DNA from: Cellulomonas shaoxiangyii
GTDB lineage: Bacteria > Actinomycetota > Actinomycetes > Actinomycetales > Cellulomonadaceae
NCBI RefSeq assembly: GCF_004798685.1
Contig: NZ_CP039291.1
Span: forward strand, 2,046,001 to 2,110,000
Reading direction: 5' to 3'
Length of the DNA stretch: 64,000 nt
Shown here: piece by piece, positions 33,977 to 42,410 of the stretch
How positions within the stretch are numbered: the stretch's first letter is position 1
How the letters are laid out: every line of letters begins with the position of its first letter
The notes under the pieces: generated by a model
Databases searched by the model: none
What the model was told of the DNA's origin: nothing
Seen by the model: the letters and a program-made list of their open reading frames with translations, nothing else
Made by a program: the position numbers and the translations under genes

Positions 33977-35518
33977 TCAGCCCGTCACCGGCGACGCGTC
34001 CTCGACGTGGACGCGTCCTCCCGCCACGACCGTGACGACGTCGGCGTGGGCGCGCAGGAGCGTGCGGTCGTGCGACACGAGCAGCACCCCGATGCCGCGC
34101 TCGTGGGCGATCCGGGCGACGAGCGCGACGAGGTCGGCCGCGGAGGCCGCGTCCAGCATGGCGGTGATCTCGTCGCACACCAGCAACGCCGGCCGCAGGG
34201 CGAGCGCGCGCGCGACGGCGGCCCGCTGGAGCTCGCCGCCCGACACGTGCGCGGGGCGGCGGTCGAGCAGGTGCGGCTCCAGCCCGACGGCGCGGGCCAG
34301 CTCGACCACGGGCTCCGGCCGGGCGCCGTCGCGCCACGGTGCCAGCCGCTGCGGGAGCGTGACGGCACGCCGCAGCGTCAGCCGCGGGTCCATGGCCTGC
34401 CGCGGCTCCTGCTGCACCCAGCCGACCCGTCGGCGCAGGGCGGCCGGCACCCTCGCGCCGACGCCCGCCACGACCGCACCCGCGACCTCGACGTGACCGG
34501 CGTCGGGGCGGTGCACCAGGGCGGCGACGGCGGCCAGCGTCGACTTGCCCGCACCCGACGCGCCCGTCACCCCGACGACCTCGCCGGCCCGCACGCTCAG
34601 GTCGACACCGTCCAGGACGACCTGGCGGCCGTACCCCGCCCGCACGCCGCGCAGCAGCAGCACCGGGGCGCCGGCCGCGACGGGACCCCGCACCCCGGCG
34701 GCGGGGCGACGCGCCGCCACCAGGGCCCGGGTCACCGCCGCCTGGGGCCGGTCCAGGACGGCCGCCGCGGGCCCGCGCTCGACCACGCGGCCGTCGGCGA
34801 CGACGCTCAGCGTGTCGCCGTACTCGCGCGCCAGCTCGACGTCGTGGGTCACGAGCAGCGCGGCGTGCCCGGCCCGCGCGTACGTGCGCAGCATCTGCGC
34901 CAGCAGGCCGGCGGCGCCCTCGTCGAGCCCGCTCGACGGCTCGTCGGCGAGCAGCAGCGGCGGGTGCCCCGCCAGCGCGGCCGCGACGGCCGCACGTCGC
35001 AGCTGTCCCCCGGACAGCTCGTGGGGGTACCGGTCGAGCAGCTCCGGCTCGAGGCCCACGGTCGCGGCCAGGTCCGCGAGGTGCTCGCGCACGCTCGGCA
35101 GCGCGAGGTGCGGGTGCCCGGGCAGCAGGCGACGCGCGGGCGGGGCGAGCGTCGTGACCGCCTCGGCGAGCTGCGCGCGGACGGTCCGCACGGGGGTGAA
35201 CGACGTCGCCGCGGCCTGCGCGACCACCCCCACCAGGCGCCCGTAGACCCGCCGAGCGAGCGTCGCGCCGTCGGCGGACAGCAGGTCCACCTCGCCGTCG
35301 TCGACCGCGAGCGACGCGCTGCCCGCCACCACGCTCCCCCCCGGCAGCATGCCGGTCAGCGCCCGCAGGAGCATCGACTTGCCGGCGCCCGAGGGCCCGA
35401 GGACCACGTGCAGGGCGCCGGGGTCGAGCTCGAGCCCGACCCCCCGCAGCACGTGCTGGTCGCCGACACGCACGCGCAGGTCGCGTGCGCGCAGCAGGAC
35501 CCGCTGGTCAGAGGGCAC
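33977..35518 (-). CDS. Fused double ATPase of a dipeptide/nickel-type ABC importer
   Basis: 513 residues from GTG 35518, overlapping the upstream permease gene by 11 bases. Two complete ABC ATPase modules in one chain: Walker A GPSGAGKSM near residue 42 and GASGAGKST near 318; signatures LSGGQLRRAAVA and VSGGELQRAAVA; Walker B LLLADEPSSGLD and LLVCDEITAMLD. This corresponds to DppD-DppF (or NikD-NikE) joined head to tail. It energises uptake by the two permeases and the lipoprotein encoded upstream. The substrate is peptide or nickel; sequence alone does not decide. Confidence 0.9.
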   Translation of the reverse strand: MPSDQRVLLRARDLRVRVGDQHVLRGVGLELDPGALHVVLGPSGAGKSMLLRALTGMLPGGSVVAGSASLAVDDGEVDLLSADGATLARRVYGRLVGVVAQAAATSFTPVRTVRAQLAEAVTTLAPPARRLLPGHPHLALPSVREHLADLAATVGLEPELLDRYPHELSGGQLRRAAVAAALAGHPPLLLADEPSSGLDEGAAGLLAQMLRTYARAGHAALLVTHDVELAREYGDTLSVVADGRVVERGPAAAVLDRPQAAVTRALVAARRPAAGVRGPVAAGAPVLLLRGVRAGYGRQVVLDGVDLSVRAGEVVGVTGASGAGKSTLAAVAALVHRPDAGHVEVAGAVVAGVGARVPAALRRRVGWVQQEPRQAMDPRLTLRRAVTLPQRLAPWRDGARPEPVVELARAVGLEPHLLDRRPAHVSGGELQRAAVARALALRPALLVCDEITAMLDAASAADLVALVARIAHERGIGVLLVSHDRTLLRAHADVVTVVAGGRVHVEDASPVTG

Positions 35519-36416
35519 GGCCGGCCTCCCGGTGCAGCGCGGCGCCGATGCTCACGGTGGCGAGCACGAGCAGCCCTGCCGGAGCCGCGAGCGTCCACCA
35601 CGCCCCCGACAGCACGGACTGCTGCGCCAGGTCGATGAGCGACCCGAGCGACGCACGGTGCGGCGGCAGCCCCAGCCCGAGGAAGGTCAGCGTCGTCTCG
35701 TGCCAGATGGCGTGCGGCACGAGCAGCGCGGTCGCCACGCCCACCTGCGCGCCCACGTGCGGCAGCACGTGCAGCCGCAGGACCTGGCGGCGGGTGTACC
35801 CCTGCGCCGTCGCCGCGCGCACCCACGCGCGCTCGCGCAGGGACAGGACCTCGCCGCGCACCAGGCGCGCGGTGCCCGTCCAGTGCGACAGGGCGACCAC
35901 GAGGACCACGGTCCACAGGCTGCCCCGGTACACCGAGGCGATGATGATGCCCATGAGCAGGTGCGGCACCGCGGCGAAGCCGTCGACGCCGCGCATGAGC
36001 AGGCGGTCCACGCGGCCACCGACCATGGCGCTCACGGCGCCGAGGAGGGTGCCGGCGAGCGCCGACGCGCACGCGCCCACGACGGCCGCGAGCAGCGAGA
36101 CGCGCAGCGCGGCCGCGCTCCGGACGAACAGGTCGCGCCCCGCCACGTCGGTCCCGAACGGGTGCGCCCACGACGGGGCGACCGTGCCGGTCACGTAGTC
36201 GACCGCGTCGGGCGCCGCACCGCCCCACCAGCCGGTCCGCGCCGCGACGACCGGGACGAGCAGCGCGTAGAGGACGACGAGCGCACCGGCTGCCCACGGC
36301 CACCGCGGCGCGCGCGCACGGGCGCCGGACGCCGACGAGCCGTGGACGCTGCCGGGCAGCCGCCACGCGGTGCCACCGCCGAGGGCGCGTCCGGCGACCC
36401 CCTGCTCAGAGGTCAT
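35508..36416 (-). CDS. ABC importer permease, DppC/NikC type
   Basis: 302 residues from ATG 36416 (11-base overlap with the dppB-type gene). Charged N-terminus of ~35 residues, then about six helices. Family motifs: HPFGTDVAGRDLFVRSAAALRVSLL and the EAA loop ERAWVRAATAQGYTRRQVLRLHVLPHV, with GLGLPPHRASLGSLIDLAQQ near the end. Confidence 0.92.
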   Translation of the reverse strand: MTSEQGVAGRALGGGTAWRLPGSVHGSSASGARARAPRWPWAAGALVVLYALLVPVVAARTGWWGGAAPDAVDYVTGTVAPSWAHPFGTDVAGRDLFVRSAAALRVSLLAAVVGACASALAGTLLGAVSAMVGGRVDRLLMRGVDGFAAVPHLLMGIIIASVYRGSLWTVVLVVALSHWTGTARLVRGEVLSLRERAWVRAATAQGYTRRQVLRLHVLPHVGAQVGVATALLVPHAIWHETTLTFLGLGLPPHRASLGSLIDLAQQSVLSGAWWTLAAPAGLLVLATVSIGAALHREAGRAL

Positions 36417-37416
36417 CGCCGGACACCCTCGGGTCGGCGGTCACGAGGGCGACGTCGGCCACGAGGTTGCCCACGAGCACCAGGACGGTGAGGCACACGG
36501 TCGTGCCGGCCAGCAGCGCGAGGTCACGCCCGATCGCCGCGTCGACCAGGGCCTGCCCGAGCCCCGGCCACGAGAACACCGTCTCCACCAGCACCGCGCC
36601 GACGACGAGCTCCGGCAGGCGCGTGCCGAGCAGCGCGAGCAGCGGCACGACCGCCACGGGGAGGACGTGCCGGCGCGTGACCGTGCGCGGCGCCAGGCCC
36701 CGCATCCGTGCCGCGAGGACCGCGTCCGACGAGCGCGCCCCGACGAGCCCCGCGTGCAGGTGCAGCGCGATCCATGGCACCTGCGACAGCGCGACCGCGA
36801 GCGAGGGCAGCACCGCGTGCGCCGCGACCCCGCGCACGGTCAGCGGCTCCCCCGGCGCCGTCAGGCCTCCCGCCGGCAACCAGCCGAGCCCGAGCGCGAG
36901 GACCAGCATGAGGGCCAGGCCCACGACGTACGCCGGCGCCGCGGACAGCACCCAGGCGAAGCCCGTCAGCGCGCGGGCGGCGAGCCCGCTGCGGGCACCC
37001 GCCGCCCCGACGGCGAGCGGCACCGCGATCAGCACCGCGAGCACCAGCCCGGCCGCCATGACGAGGACGGTCCACGGCACCCGGCCGGCCAGCGCGTCCG
37101 CGACGGGGGCGCGCAGCACGGTCGACGTCCCCCAGTCCCCGCCCAGGGCGCCCTGCCACCAGGCCAGGCACGCCTGCCACCAGCTGCCCTGGTCGAGCAT
37201 CCGCTCCACCGCGGTGCGCGTCGTCGCGTCCACGAACTCGCCGCGTGCGCCGAGGAAGCCCGCGGTGCCGTCGGTCGGCGTCCGGGACGCCAGCAGGAAG
37301 ACGACGGCGCTGACGCCGAGGACCAGCGGCACGGCCCAGGCGACGCGCCGCAGCACGAGCACCCCGACCGCGCGGCGCCGTCCGGCGCCGGCGGTGCGCG
37401 TCGCCTCCTGCGTCAC
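36406..37416 (-). CDS. ABC importer permease, DppB/NikB type
   Basis: 336 residues from GTG 37416 (GTGA overlap with the binding-protein gene). N-terminal RRVAWAVPLVLGVSAVVFLLA, periplasmic loop WQGALGGDWGTSTVLRAPVADALAGRVPWTV, EAA loop LAARMRGLAPRTVTRRHVLPVAVVPLLALLG, and VETVFSWPGLGQALVDAAIGRDLALL are all typical DppB/NikB features. Confidence 0.92.
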   Translation of the reverse strand: MTQEATRTAGAGRRRAVGVLVLRRVAWAVPLVLGVSAVVFLLASRTPTDGTAGFLGARGEFVDATTRTAVERMLDQGSWWQACLAWWQGALGGDWGTSTVLRAPVADALAGRVPWTVLVMAAGLVLAVLIAVPLAVGAAGARSGLAARALTGFAWVLSAAPAYVVGLALMLVLALGLGWLPAGGLTAPGEPLTVRGVAAHAVLPSLAVALSQVPWIALHLHAGLVGARSSDAVLAARMRGLAPRTVTRRHVLPVAVVPLLALLGTRLPELVVGAVLVETVFSWPGLGQALVDAAIGRDLALLAGTTVCLTVLVLVGNLVADVALVTADPRVSGDDL

Positions 37417-39035
37417 GGACGGGCCCGCCACTCGGCGACGTTCCACCACGGGCCCCACGCCACGCCGTGCTCGTGCGGCTCGACGACCTCCTCGACGCCC
37501 GTGTACCGCTCGAGCCCTCGCGCCACGTACGTGTGCTCCAGCACGACCAGCGTGATCATCGGCGGGTCCGCCAGCAGGACACGCTGGACGTCCCGGTAGG
37601 CCTGCGTGCGCGCCCCGGCGTCGGTGCTGCGGCGCGCGGCGTCGAGCAGGCGGTCGACCTCCGGGTCGGCGTGCTCGGACGGGTTGGAGTACGCGTCCTG
37701 CGGGTCGTACGGCGCGTACGCGGAGTGCAGCGCGGAGTACACCTGCGTGTCCGGGTCGTACGGCTGGTCCCCGCCGCCGAGCACGAACGCCTTGGTGTGC
37801 ATGCCCGCGCTCGCCCCCGCCCGGTCGACGGCCTCGACCGTGACGTCGGCCCCGATCTGCGACAGGTCGGACGCGACCGCGAGGGCCAGGTCCCGGCGCA
37901 GGGTGTCCTCCGCGAAGTACATGAGCGTGAACGCGAGCGGCACGCCGTCCTTCGCCCGCGTCCCGGTGGGCCCGGTGCTCCAGCCCGCGGAGTCCAGCAG
38001 GGCCGCCGCCGCGGCCGGGTCCCGGGCGTAGCCGACGTCGGGGTCGAACGCGTCGCCCTGGGCGGGCGTGAACGGCGTCGCGGCGGGGCTGCCGTAGCCG
38101 CGCAGGATGCCGTCGACCATCGCCTGGCGGTCGACGGCGAGGTTGAGCGCCAGGCGGACCGCCGGGTCGCGGAACGCCGGGACGCCCGGGGGCAGCGTCA
38201 CGGCGCGGTAGTCGGCCGACGGGTTCGCGACCACGGTGAGCCCCTCGGTGCCCGCGAGGGCCTCCGCGGCGCGCGGGGAGAGCTGTGCGCCGTCGAAGTC
38301 CCCGCCGCGCAGCCGCTGGGCACGCACGTTCTCGTCCGGCACGAACGCGACGACGAGGCGCTCCACGTCGGGCCGCTCGCCGCGGTAGGTGTCCGACGCG
38401 ACGAGCGTCAGCGACTCGCCGGCGCGCCACTCGGAGAGCCGGTACGGGCCCGAGCCGACCGGCTCGCGGTTGAGCGGCGAGTCCAGCACCGTGCCCGTGA
38501 GCCGCTCGGCGGGCGCGACGCCCACGGTCAGCGTGCTCGGGAACGGCGCGTACGGCTCGGACAGCGTGAACGTCACGGTCGTCGCGTCGACGGCGGCGAC
38601 GTCGGTGAGGAACGGGAAGGACGAGACGAGCGGGGACGCGTACGCCGGGTCCACGAGCGTCGCGTAGGTCGCGACGACGTCGGCGCTGTCGAGCGCCGTG
38701 CCGTCGCTGAACTCGACGCCCTCCTGGAGGCGGACCGTCCAGCTCGTCAGGGTCGCGTCGGGCTCGGGCGGCCCGGTCGCGAGGTCCGGCCGCACCGTGC
38801 CGTCGGCGCCGACGGCGTACAGGCCGTCGTAGAGCTTCGAGGTGATCCCGAACATCGTCTCGAGGGGGTTGAGGGTCGCGTACTCGGCCGTCTCGGCCAG
38901 CCGCAGCGTGGTGCCCGCGCTCGTGTCGCTTCCCGGTGCGCCCGTCGGACCGCCGCACGCCGCGACGAGCGCGACGGCCACGGCGACGGTGACGGCACGC
39001 GGAGCCGCACGTCGTCGTGGTGCCGGTGCCTGCAT
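37413..39035 (-). CDS. ABC importer substrate-binding lipoprotein, peptide/nickel family (SBP_bac_5)
   Basis: 540 residues from ATG 39035, which has an AGGGGGG ribosome binding site; an in-frame ATG at 39065 lacks one. Lipoprotein signal VTVAVAVALVAACGGP (lipobox VAAC). The mature part follows family 5 binding proteins: ETAEYATLNPLETMFGITSKLYDGLYAV, SWTVRLQEGVEFSDGTALDSADVVATY, GSGPYRLSEWRAGESLTLVAS, and VRLALNLAVDRQAMVDGILRGYGSPAATPF. Ligand unknown. A urease operon lies 10 kb away, which makes nickel worth testing. First gene of the importer operon. Confidence 0.9.
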   Translation of the reverse strand: MQAPAPRRRAAPRAVTVAVAVALVAACGGPTGAPGSDTSAGTTLRLAETAEYATLNPLETMFGITSKLYDGLYAVGADGTVRPDLATGPPEPDATLTSWTVRLQEGVEFSDGTALDSADVVATYATLVDPAYASPLVSSFPFLTDVAAVDATTVTFTLSEPYAPFPSTLTVGVAPAERLTGTVLDSPLNREPVGSGPYRLSEWRAGESLTLVASDTYRGERPDVERLVVAFVPDENVRAQRLRGGDFDGAQLSPRAAEALAGTEGLTVVANPSADYRAVTLPPGVPAFRDPAVRLALNLAVDRQAMVDGILRGYGSPAATPFTPAQGDAFDPDVGYARDPAAAAALLDSAGWSTGPTGTRAKDGVPLAFTLMYFAEDTLRRDLALAVASDLSQIGADVTVEAVDRAGASAGMHTKAFVLGGGDQPYDPDTQVYSALHSAYAPYDPQDAYSNPSEHADPEVDRLLDAARRSTDAGARTQAYRDVQRVLLADPPMITLVVLEHTYVARGLERYTGVEEVVEPHEHGVAWGPWWNVAEWRARP

Positions 39036-39228
39036 CGGTGCGGTCCCCCCCTGTGCACGGGCCATCCCTGGCCCGAGTGTGGTCCACGACGCGTGGGGGC
39101 GCTCAGGCGTGATCACCCCCGCGGGGTGAGGCGTGCGCGGCAGCGTGCAACGGAACCTGGTCGGGCGGCGGTCCCGGCGGGCGACCAGCCCGGTCAGGGG
39201 GACGGACGTCGCGGACGAGGAGACGACG

Positions 39229-39726
39229 GTGGCCATTCTCAGCGTGTGGAAGTTCGAGACCCCGGAGGGGGCCGAGGAGGCGGAGCAGGCCGTGCTCGAC
39301 CTGCAGAAGCAGCACCTGATCGAGGTGCAGGACGCGGCGACGGTGTCGTGGCAGGCCGACAAGAAGAAGCCGAGGACGCGCCAGGCGCACAACCTGACGG
39401 CCGTCGGCGCGCTCGGCGGCACCTTCTGGGGCCTGCTGTTCGGGCTGCTGTTCTTCATGCCGCTCGTCGGCGTGGTGGTCGGCGCGGCCGCCGGCGCCAT
39501 CGGGGGCGCCCTGACGGACGTCGGCATCGACGACGACTTCATCCGGTCGGTGCGCGAGAAGGTGACGCCGGGGACGTCGGCGCTCTTCCTGCTGGCCTCG
39601 AGCGACGTGCCGGACCGCGTCGTCGCCGGGCTGAAGGAGCGCGGGATCCACGCCGAGCTGATCCAGACGAACCTGTCGACGGCCGACGAGGAGAAGCTGC
39701 GGGAGGCGTTCGAGGAGAACGTCTGA
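39229..39726 (+). CDS. DUF1269 membrane protein
   Basis: 165 residues from GTG 39229, preceded by GAGGAG at six bases (upstream in-frame starts lack one). ILSVWKFETPEGAEEAEQAVLDLQKQHLIEVQDAATVSWQADKKKPRT, a glycine-rich hydrophobic hairpin (GALGGTFWGLLFGLLFFMPLVGVVVGAAAGAIGGALTDVGIDDDFI), then TPGTSALFLLASSDVPDRV are the DUF1269 pattern. Function is unknown in the family. Transcribed alone. Confidence 0.88.
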   Translation: MAILSVWKFETPEGAEEAEQAVLDLQKQHLIEVQDAATVSWQADKKKPRTRQAHNLTAVGALGGTFWGLLFGLLFFMPLVGVVVGAAAGAIGGALTDVGIDDDFIRSVREKVTPGTSALFLLASSDVPDRVVAGLKERGIHAELIQTNLSTADEEKLREAFEENV

Positions 39727-39754
39727 GCACGACGCACGACGCACGACGCACGAC
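39727..39754. repeat. Four tandem copies of a 7-bp repeat
   Basis: GCACGAC repeated four times without mismatch, beginning at the base after the DUF1269 stop codon. It leads directly into a hairpin at 39756-39771 between convergent genes. Confidence 0.85.
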
Positions 39755-39755
39755 G

Positions 39756-39771
39756 CGCACGCGGCCGTGCG
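39756..39771. terminator. Hairpin between convergent DUF1269 and luxR genes
   Basis: CGCACG-CGGC-CGTGCG forms a 6-bp GC stem with a 4-base loop, seven bases before the end of the convergent regulator gene. No T-run, so a terminator role is inferred from position. Confidence 0.4.
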
Positions 39772-39777
39772 GCAGGG

Positions 39778-42372
39778 TCAGAGCAGACCCCGCCGCACGG
39801 CCGTCCGCACGGCCTCGCGCCGGCTGTCGACCCCCAGCTTGCGGTAGATGGACCGCACGTGGGTCTTGACGGTGTTGGCCGAGACGAACAGCGACGCGGC
39901 GATCTCCTGCACCGTCATCCGCGAGGGCATGCAGGTCAGCACCTGCAGCTCCCGGTCCGTCAGGGCCCAGGCGGACGGGCGCGGGACCGGCGCGTCCTGC
40001 TGCGCGACGAGCAGGCGGGTCACGAGCGGCTCGTGCGCGCTCCCCCACCCGAGGTGCTCGACCAGCAGGGGACGCAGCGCGGCGGCGCGCTCCCGCAGCG
40101 GGCGCAGGACACCCTGCGCCGCGGCGGCGTCCAGGGCGGCCTCGAGGGCCCGGTGCGCGGACGCCGGGTCACGCCGCAGCAGCGCGTGCGCCGCCCGGAA
40201 GGTGACGCGCTCGACGTCGTGGCACCCCTCGACGCTGCCGCGCTCGCGCAGGGCCCCCAGCGCGGCCCCGCGGTCGCCGACGCGCCGGTGCAGGTCGCTG
40301 CGCCAGCACGCGCCGAGCGGCGACGTGAACGCCGGGTCGGAGGTGTCCACGAGCGCCAGCGCGTCCCGCGTCCGGCCCTGCGCGTCCTGCCGCAGCGCCG
40401 CCAGGTACGCGCGGGACACGCCGAGGGCCTCGACGCCGCGGGCGGCGCCCGCCGCGTCGAGTCGTGCGAGGGCCCGCGCCGCGCCGGCGGGGTCCCCCTC
40501 CGCCAGGCACACGGTCACGAGGACGGCCGCGGCGCGCACCGCGAGCTCGGGGCGCGCACCGCCCGCGTCCAGCGCGGCGCCGAGGTGCCGGCGGGCCGCC
40601 GCGAGGTCGTCGCGCCAGTAGGCCACGAGCCCGGCCGCCAGGTGCGCCGCCGTGACGAGCGGCGCGCCGGTCGGCCCGCTCCGGGCGGCGTCCGCGAGCA
40701 CCGCGGCGGCACCGGCGCGGGCCTCGTCCAGCCGGGCGGCGCGCGCGCACGCGAGCGCGTGCTCCGCCCGGCACGCGAGCGCCAGCGCTGGCCAGCCGCG
40801 GGCGGCCGCCACGTCGGCGGCGTCGGCCAGCCGTGCCGCCACGGCACGGTCCGGCGGGCGCGGCGGCCCGGGGCGCTCGCCCGGGACGCCCGCGGGGGGC
40901 GCGTCGGGCGCGTTCAGCGCGGCGCGCCCCGCCAGGAGGTGGACCACCGTGGCGGTCGCCTCGTCCGCAGGTGGCGGCGCGTGCAGCGGGTCGCGCGGGC
41001 CCGTCGCCGGGCCCGCGGCGGCACCGCCCGCCGGCATCAGCGCCGCGACCACGACGGCGGCGACCGGGTCCACCGCCCCGGCGGGGCCGCCCGAGCGCAG
41101 CGCGCGCACGACCGCGGTGGCCGGTGACGGGCCGGGTGCGTCCGCACCGGACCCGGCGAGCGCGGCGCACAGCCGCTGCGCGGCCCCGAGCTGGTCCCGC
41201 ACGAGCAGCTCCGGCCACTGCCCGGCCAGCACCTGCGCGGCGACGTCGGGCGCCCGGCCCTCCACCGCGTGCACGATCGCCGACGCGGGGTCGCTCGACG
41301 CGAGGTGGCGCGCCACGACGCGGTGCACCGCGCGCGTGGTCCCGGGTCGCGTGCGCGCGACCAGCACCCGCACGTGCGCCGCGAGCACCGCGTGCCACAC
41401 CGGCTCCGCCGGGGCCTCGGCCAGGGCGGGCGTCCGGACGACGAAGCCGCGCGCGACGCACTCGTCGAGCAGCTGCGCCCCCCCGGGCACGAGCGCCTCC
41501 GCGAGCACGGGGTCGACCACCTGGGCGACGCACGCGCGCCGGACGAAGTCGGCGAGCGCGGGCGGCAGCGTCCCCAGGACCTCCTCGCGCACGTAGTCCG
41601 TCAGGGGCACGTCCTCGGGGCGCAGCGCGCGCTGCGGGCGGCCGCGGTGCAGCAGCCCCGCGCGCAGCGCGGCGCGCACGGCCACGGGCCAGCCGAGCGT
41701 GACGCGCCACAAGTCCTGCACGGCCGCCGCGTCGGGCCCCGGGCCCCAGGCGCGGACGAGGTCCCCCGTCTCCTGCGGCGTGAGCGCCAGGGTGGCCGGA
41801 CCGAGGTCGCCGACGTCGCCCTCCACGCGGCCCGGGCCGAGGGCCAGGCCCCGGACCGCGCGCCCGAGCAGGACGAACCGCGGCCCGCGGGCACCCAGCA
41901 CGGCGGTGAGGGCGTCGCGCCCCGCCGCCGAGGTCACGTGGTGCACGTCGTCCAGCACGACCGGGGTGCCGGCGGGCAGGGAGCCGAGCAGCTCCGCGAC
42001 CGCGTCGAGCTGCGCACCGGGGCCCGCACCGGCGGAGCGGACCGCGCCGGTCCCACCGGTGTCCGGGTACGCGCGCGCCACCGCCCCCGCAAGGGTGCGC
42101 AGCAGGCGGACCGGGTCGTCGTGGAACGCGTCGAGCGACACGCGCACCACGGGACCGCCGCGCGCCGACGACCACTGCGTCACGAGGGTCGTCTTGCCGA
42201 ACCCGGCGGGCGCGTCGACCACGAGGACGCGGTGGACCTCGACGGCGGACCCGAGGGCCGCGACGCAGCGCGGCCGGTCGACGGGCGGCCGAGGGGCACC
42301 CAGGACGGTGCGCCCGTCGGGTGCGGCACCCGGCGCGACGTGCCCGTCGGCCGTGCGTGCGGTCGTCCCCAC
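39778..42372 (-). CDS. MalT-type LuxR-family ATPase transcriptional regulator
   Basis: 864 residues from GTG 42372, which follows a strong GGAGGGGAGGGG site. Residues ~20-330 form a STAND NTPase: Walker A VVDAPAGFGKTTLVTQW near residue 48 and Walker B VVLDDVHH near 140. A long Ala-rich helical array (TPR-like) fills ~330-790. The C-terminus is a LuxR helix-turn-helix (LTDRELQVLTCMPSRMTVQEIAASLFVSANTVKTHVRSIYRKLGVDSRREAVR). It is the last gene of the co-directional block that starts with ureA. The ligand and targets cannot be read from sequence; the adjacent pore/FUSC gene, 38 bp upstream, is a likely target. Confidence 0.88.
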   Translation of the reverse strand: MGTTARTADGHVAPGAAPDGRTVLGAPRPPVDRPRCVAALGSAVEVHRVLVVDAPAGFGKTTLVTQWSSARGGPVVRVSLDAFHDDPVRLLRTLAGAVARAYPDTGGTGAVRSAGAGPGAQLDAVAELLGSLPAGTPVVLDDVHHVTSAAGRDALTAVLGARGPRFVLLGRAVRGLALGPGRVEGDVGDLGPATLALTPQETGDLVRAWGPGPDAAAVQDLWRVTLGWPVAVRAALRAGLLHRGRPQRALRPEDVPLTDYVREEVLGTLPPALADFVRRACVAQVVDPVLAEALVPGGAQLLDECVARGFVVRTPALAEAPAEPVWHAVLAAHVRVLVARTRPGTTRAVHRVVARHLASSDPASAIVHAVEGRAPDVAAQVLAGQWPELLVRDQLGAAQRLCAALAGSGADAPGPSPATAVVRALRSGGPAGAVDPVAAVVVAALMPAGGAAAGPATGPRDPLHAPPPADEATATVVHLLAGRAALNAPDAPPAGVPGERPGPPRPPDRAVAARLADAADVAAARGWPALALACRAEHALACARAARLDEARAGAAAVLADAARSGPTGAPLVTAAHLAAGLVAYWRDDLAAARRHLGAALDAGGARPELAVRAAAVLVTVCLAEGDPAGAARALARLDAAGAARGVEALGVSRAYLAALRQDAQGRTRDALALVDTSDPAFTSPLGACWRSDLHRRVGDRGAALGALRERGSVEGCHDVERVTFRAAHALLRRDPASAHRALEAALDAAAAQGVLRPLRERAAALRPLLVEHLGWGSAHEPLVTRLLVAQQDAPVPRPSAWALTDRELQVLTCMPSRMTVQEIAASLFVSANTVKTHVRSIYRKLGVDSRREAVRTAVRRGLL

Positions 42373-42410
42373 CGGTCCCCTCCCCTCCGTGGTCACCTGC
42401 GTCCGGCCGC

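Noticed and set aside
39133..39228. N-terminal extension of the DUF1269 protein from 39133
   Set aside because: The extra residues are Arg-rich and unlike the family; GTG 39229 has a clear GAGGAG site.
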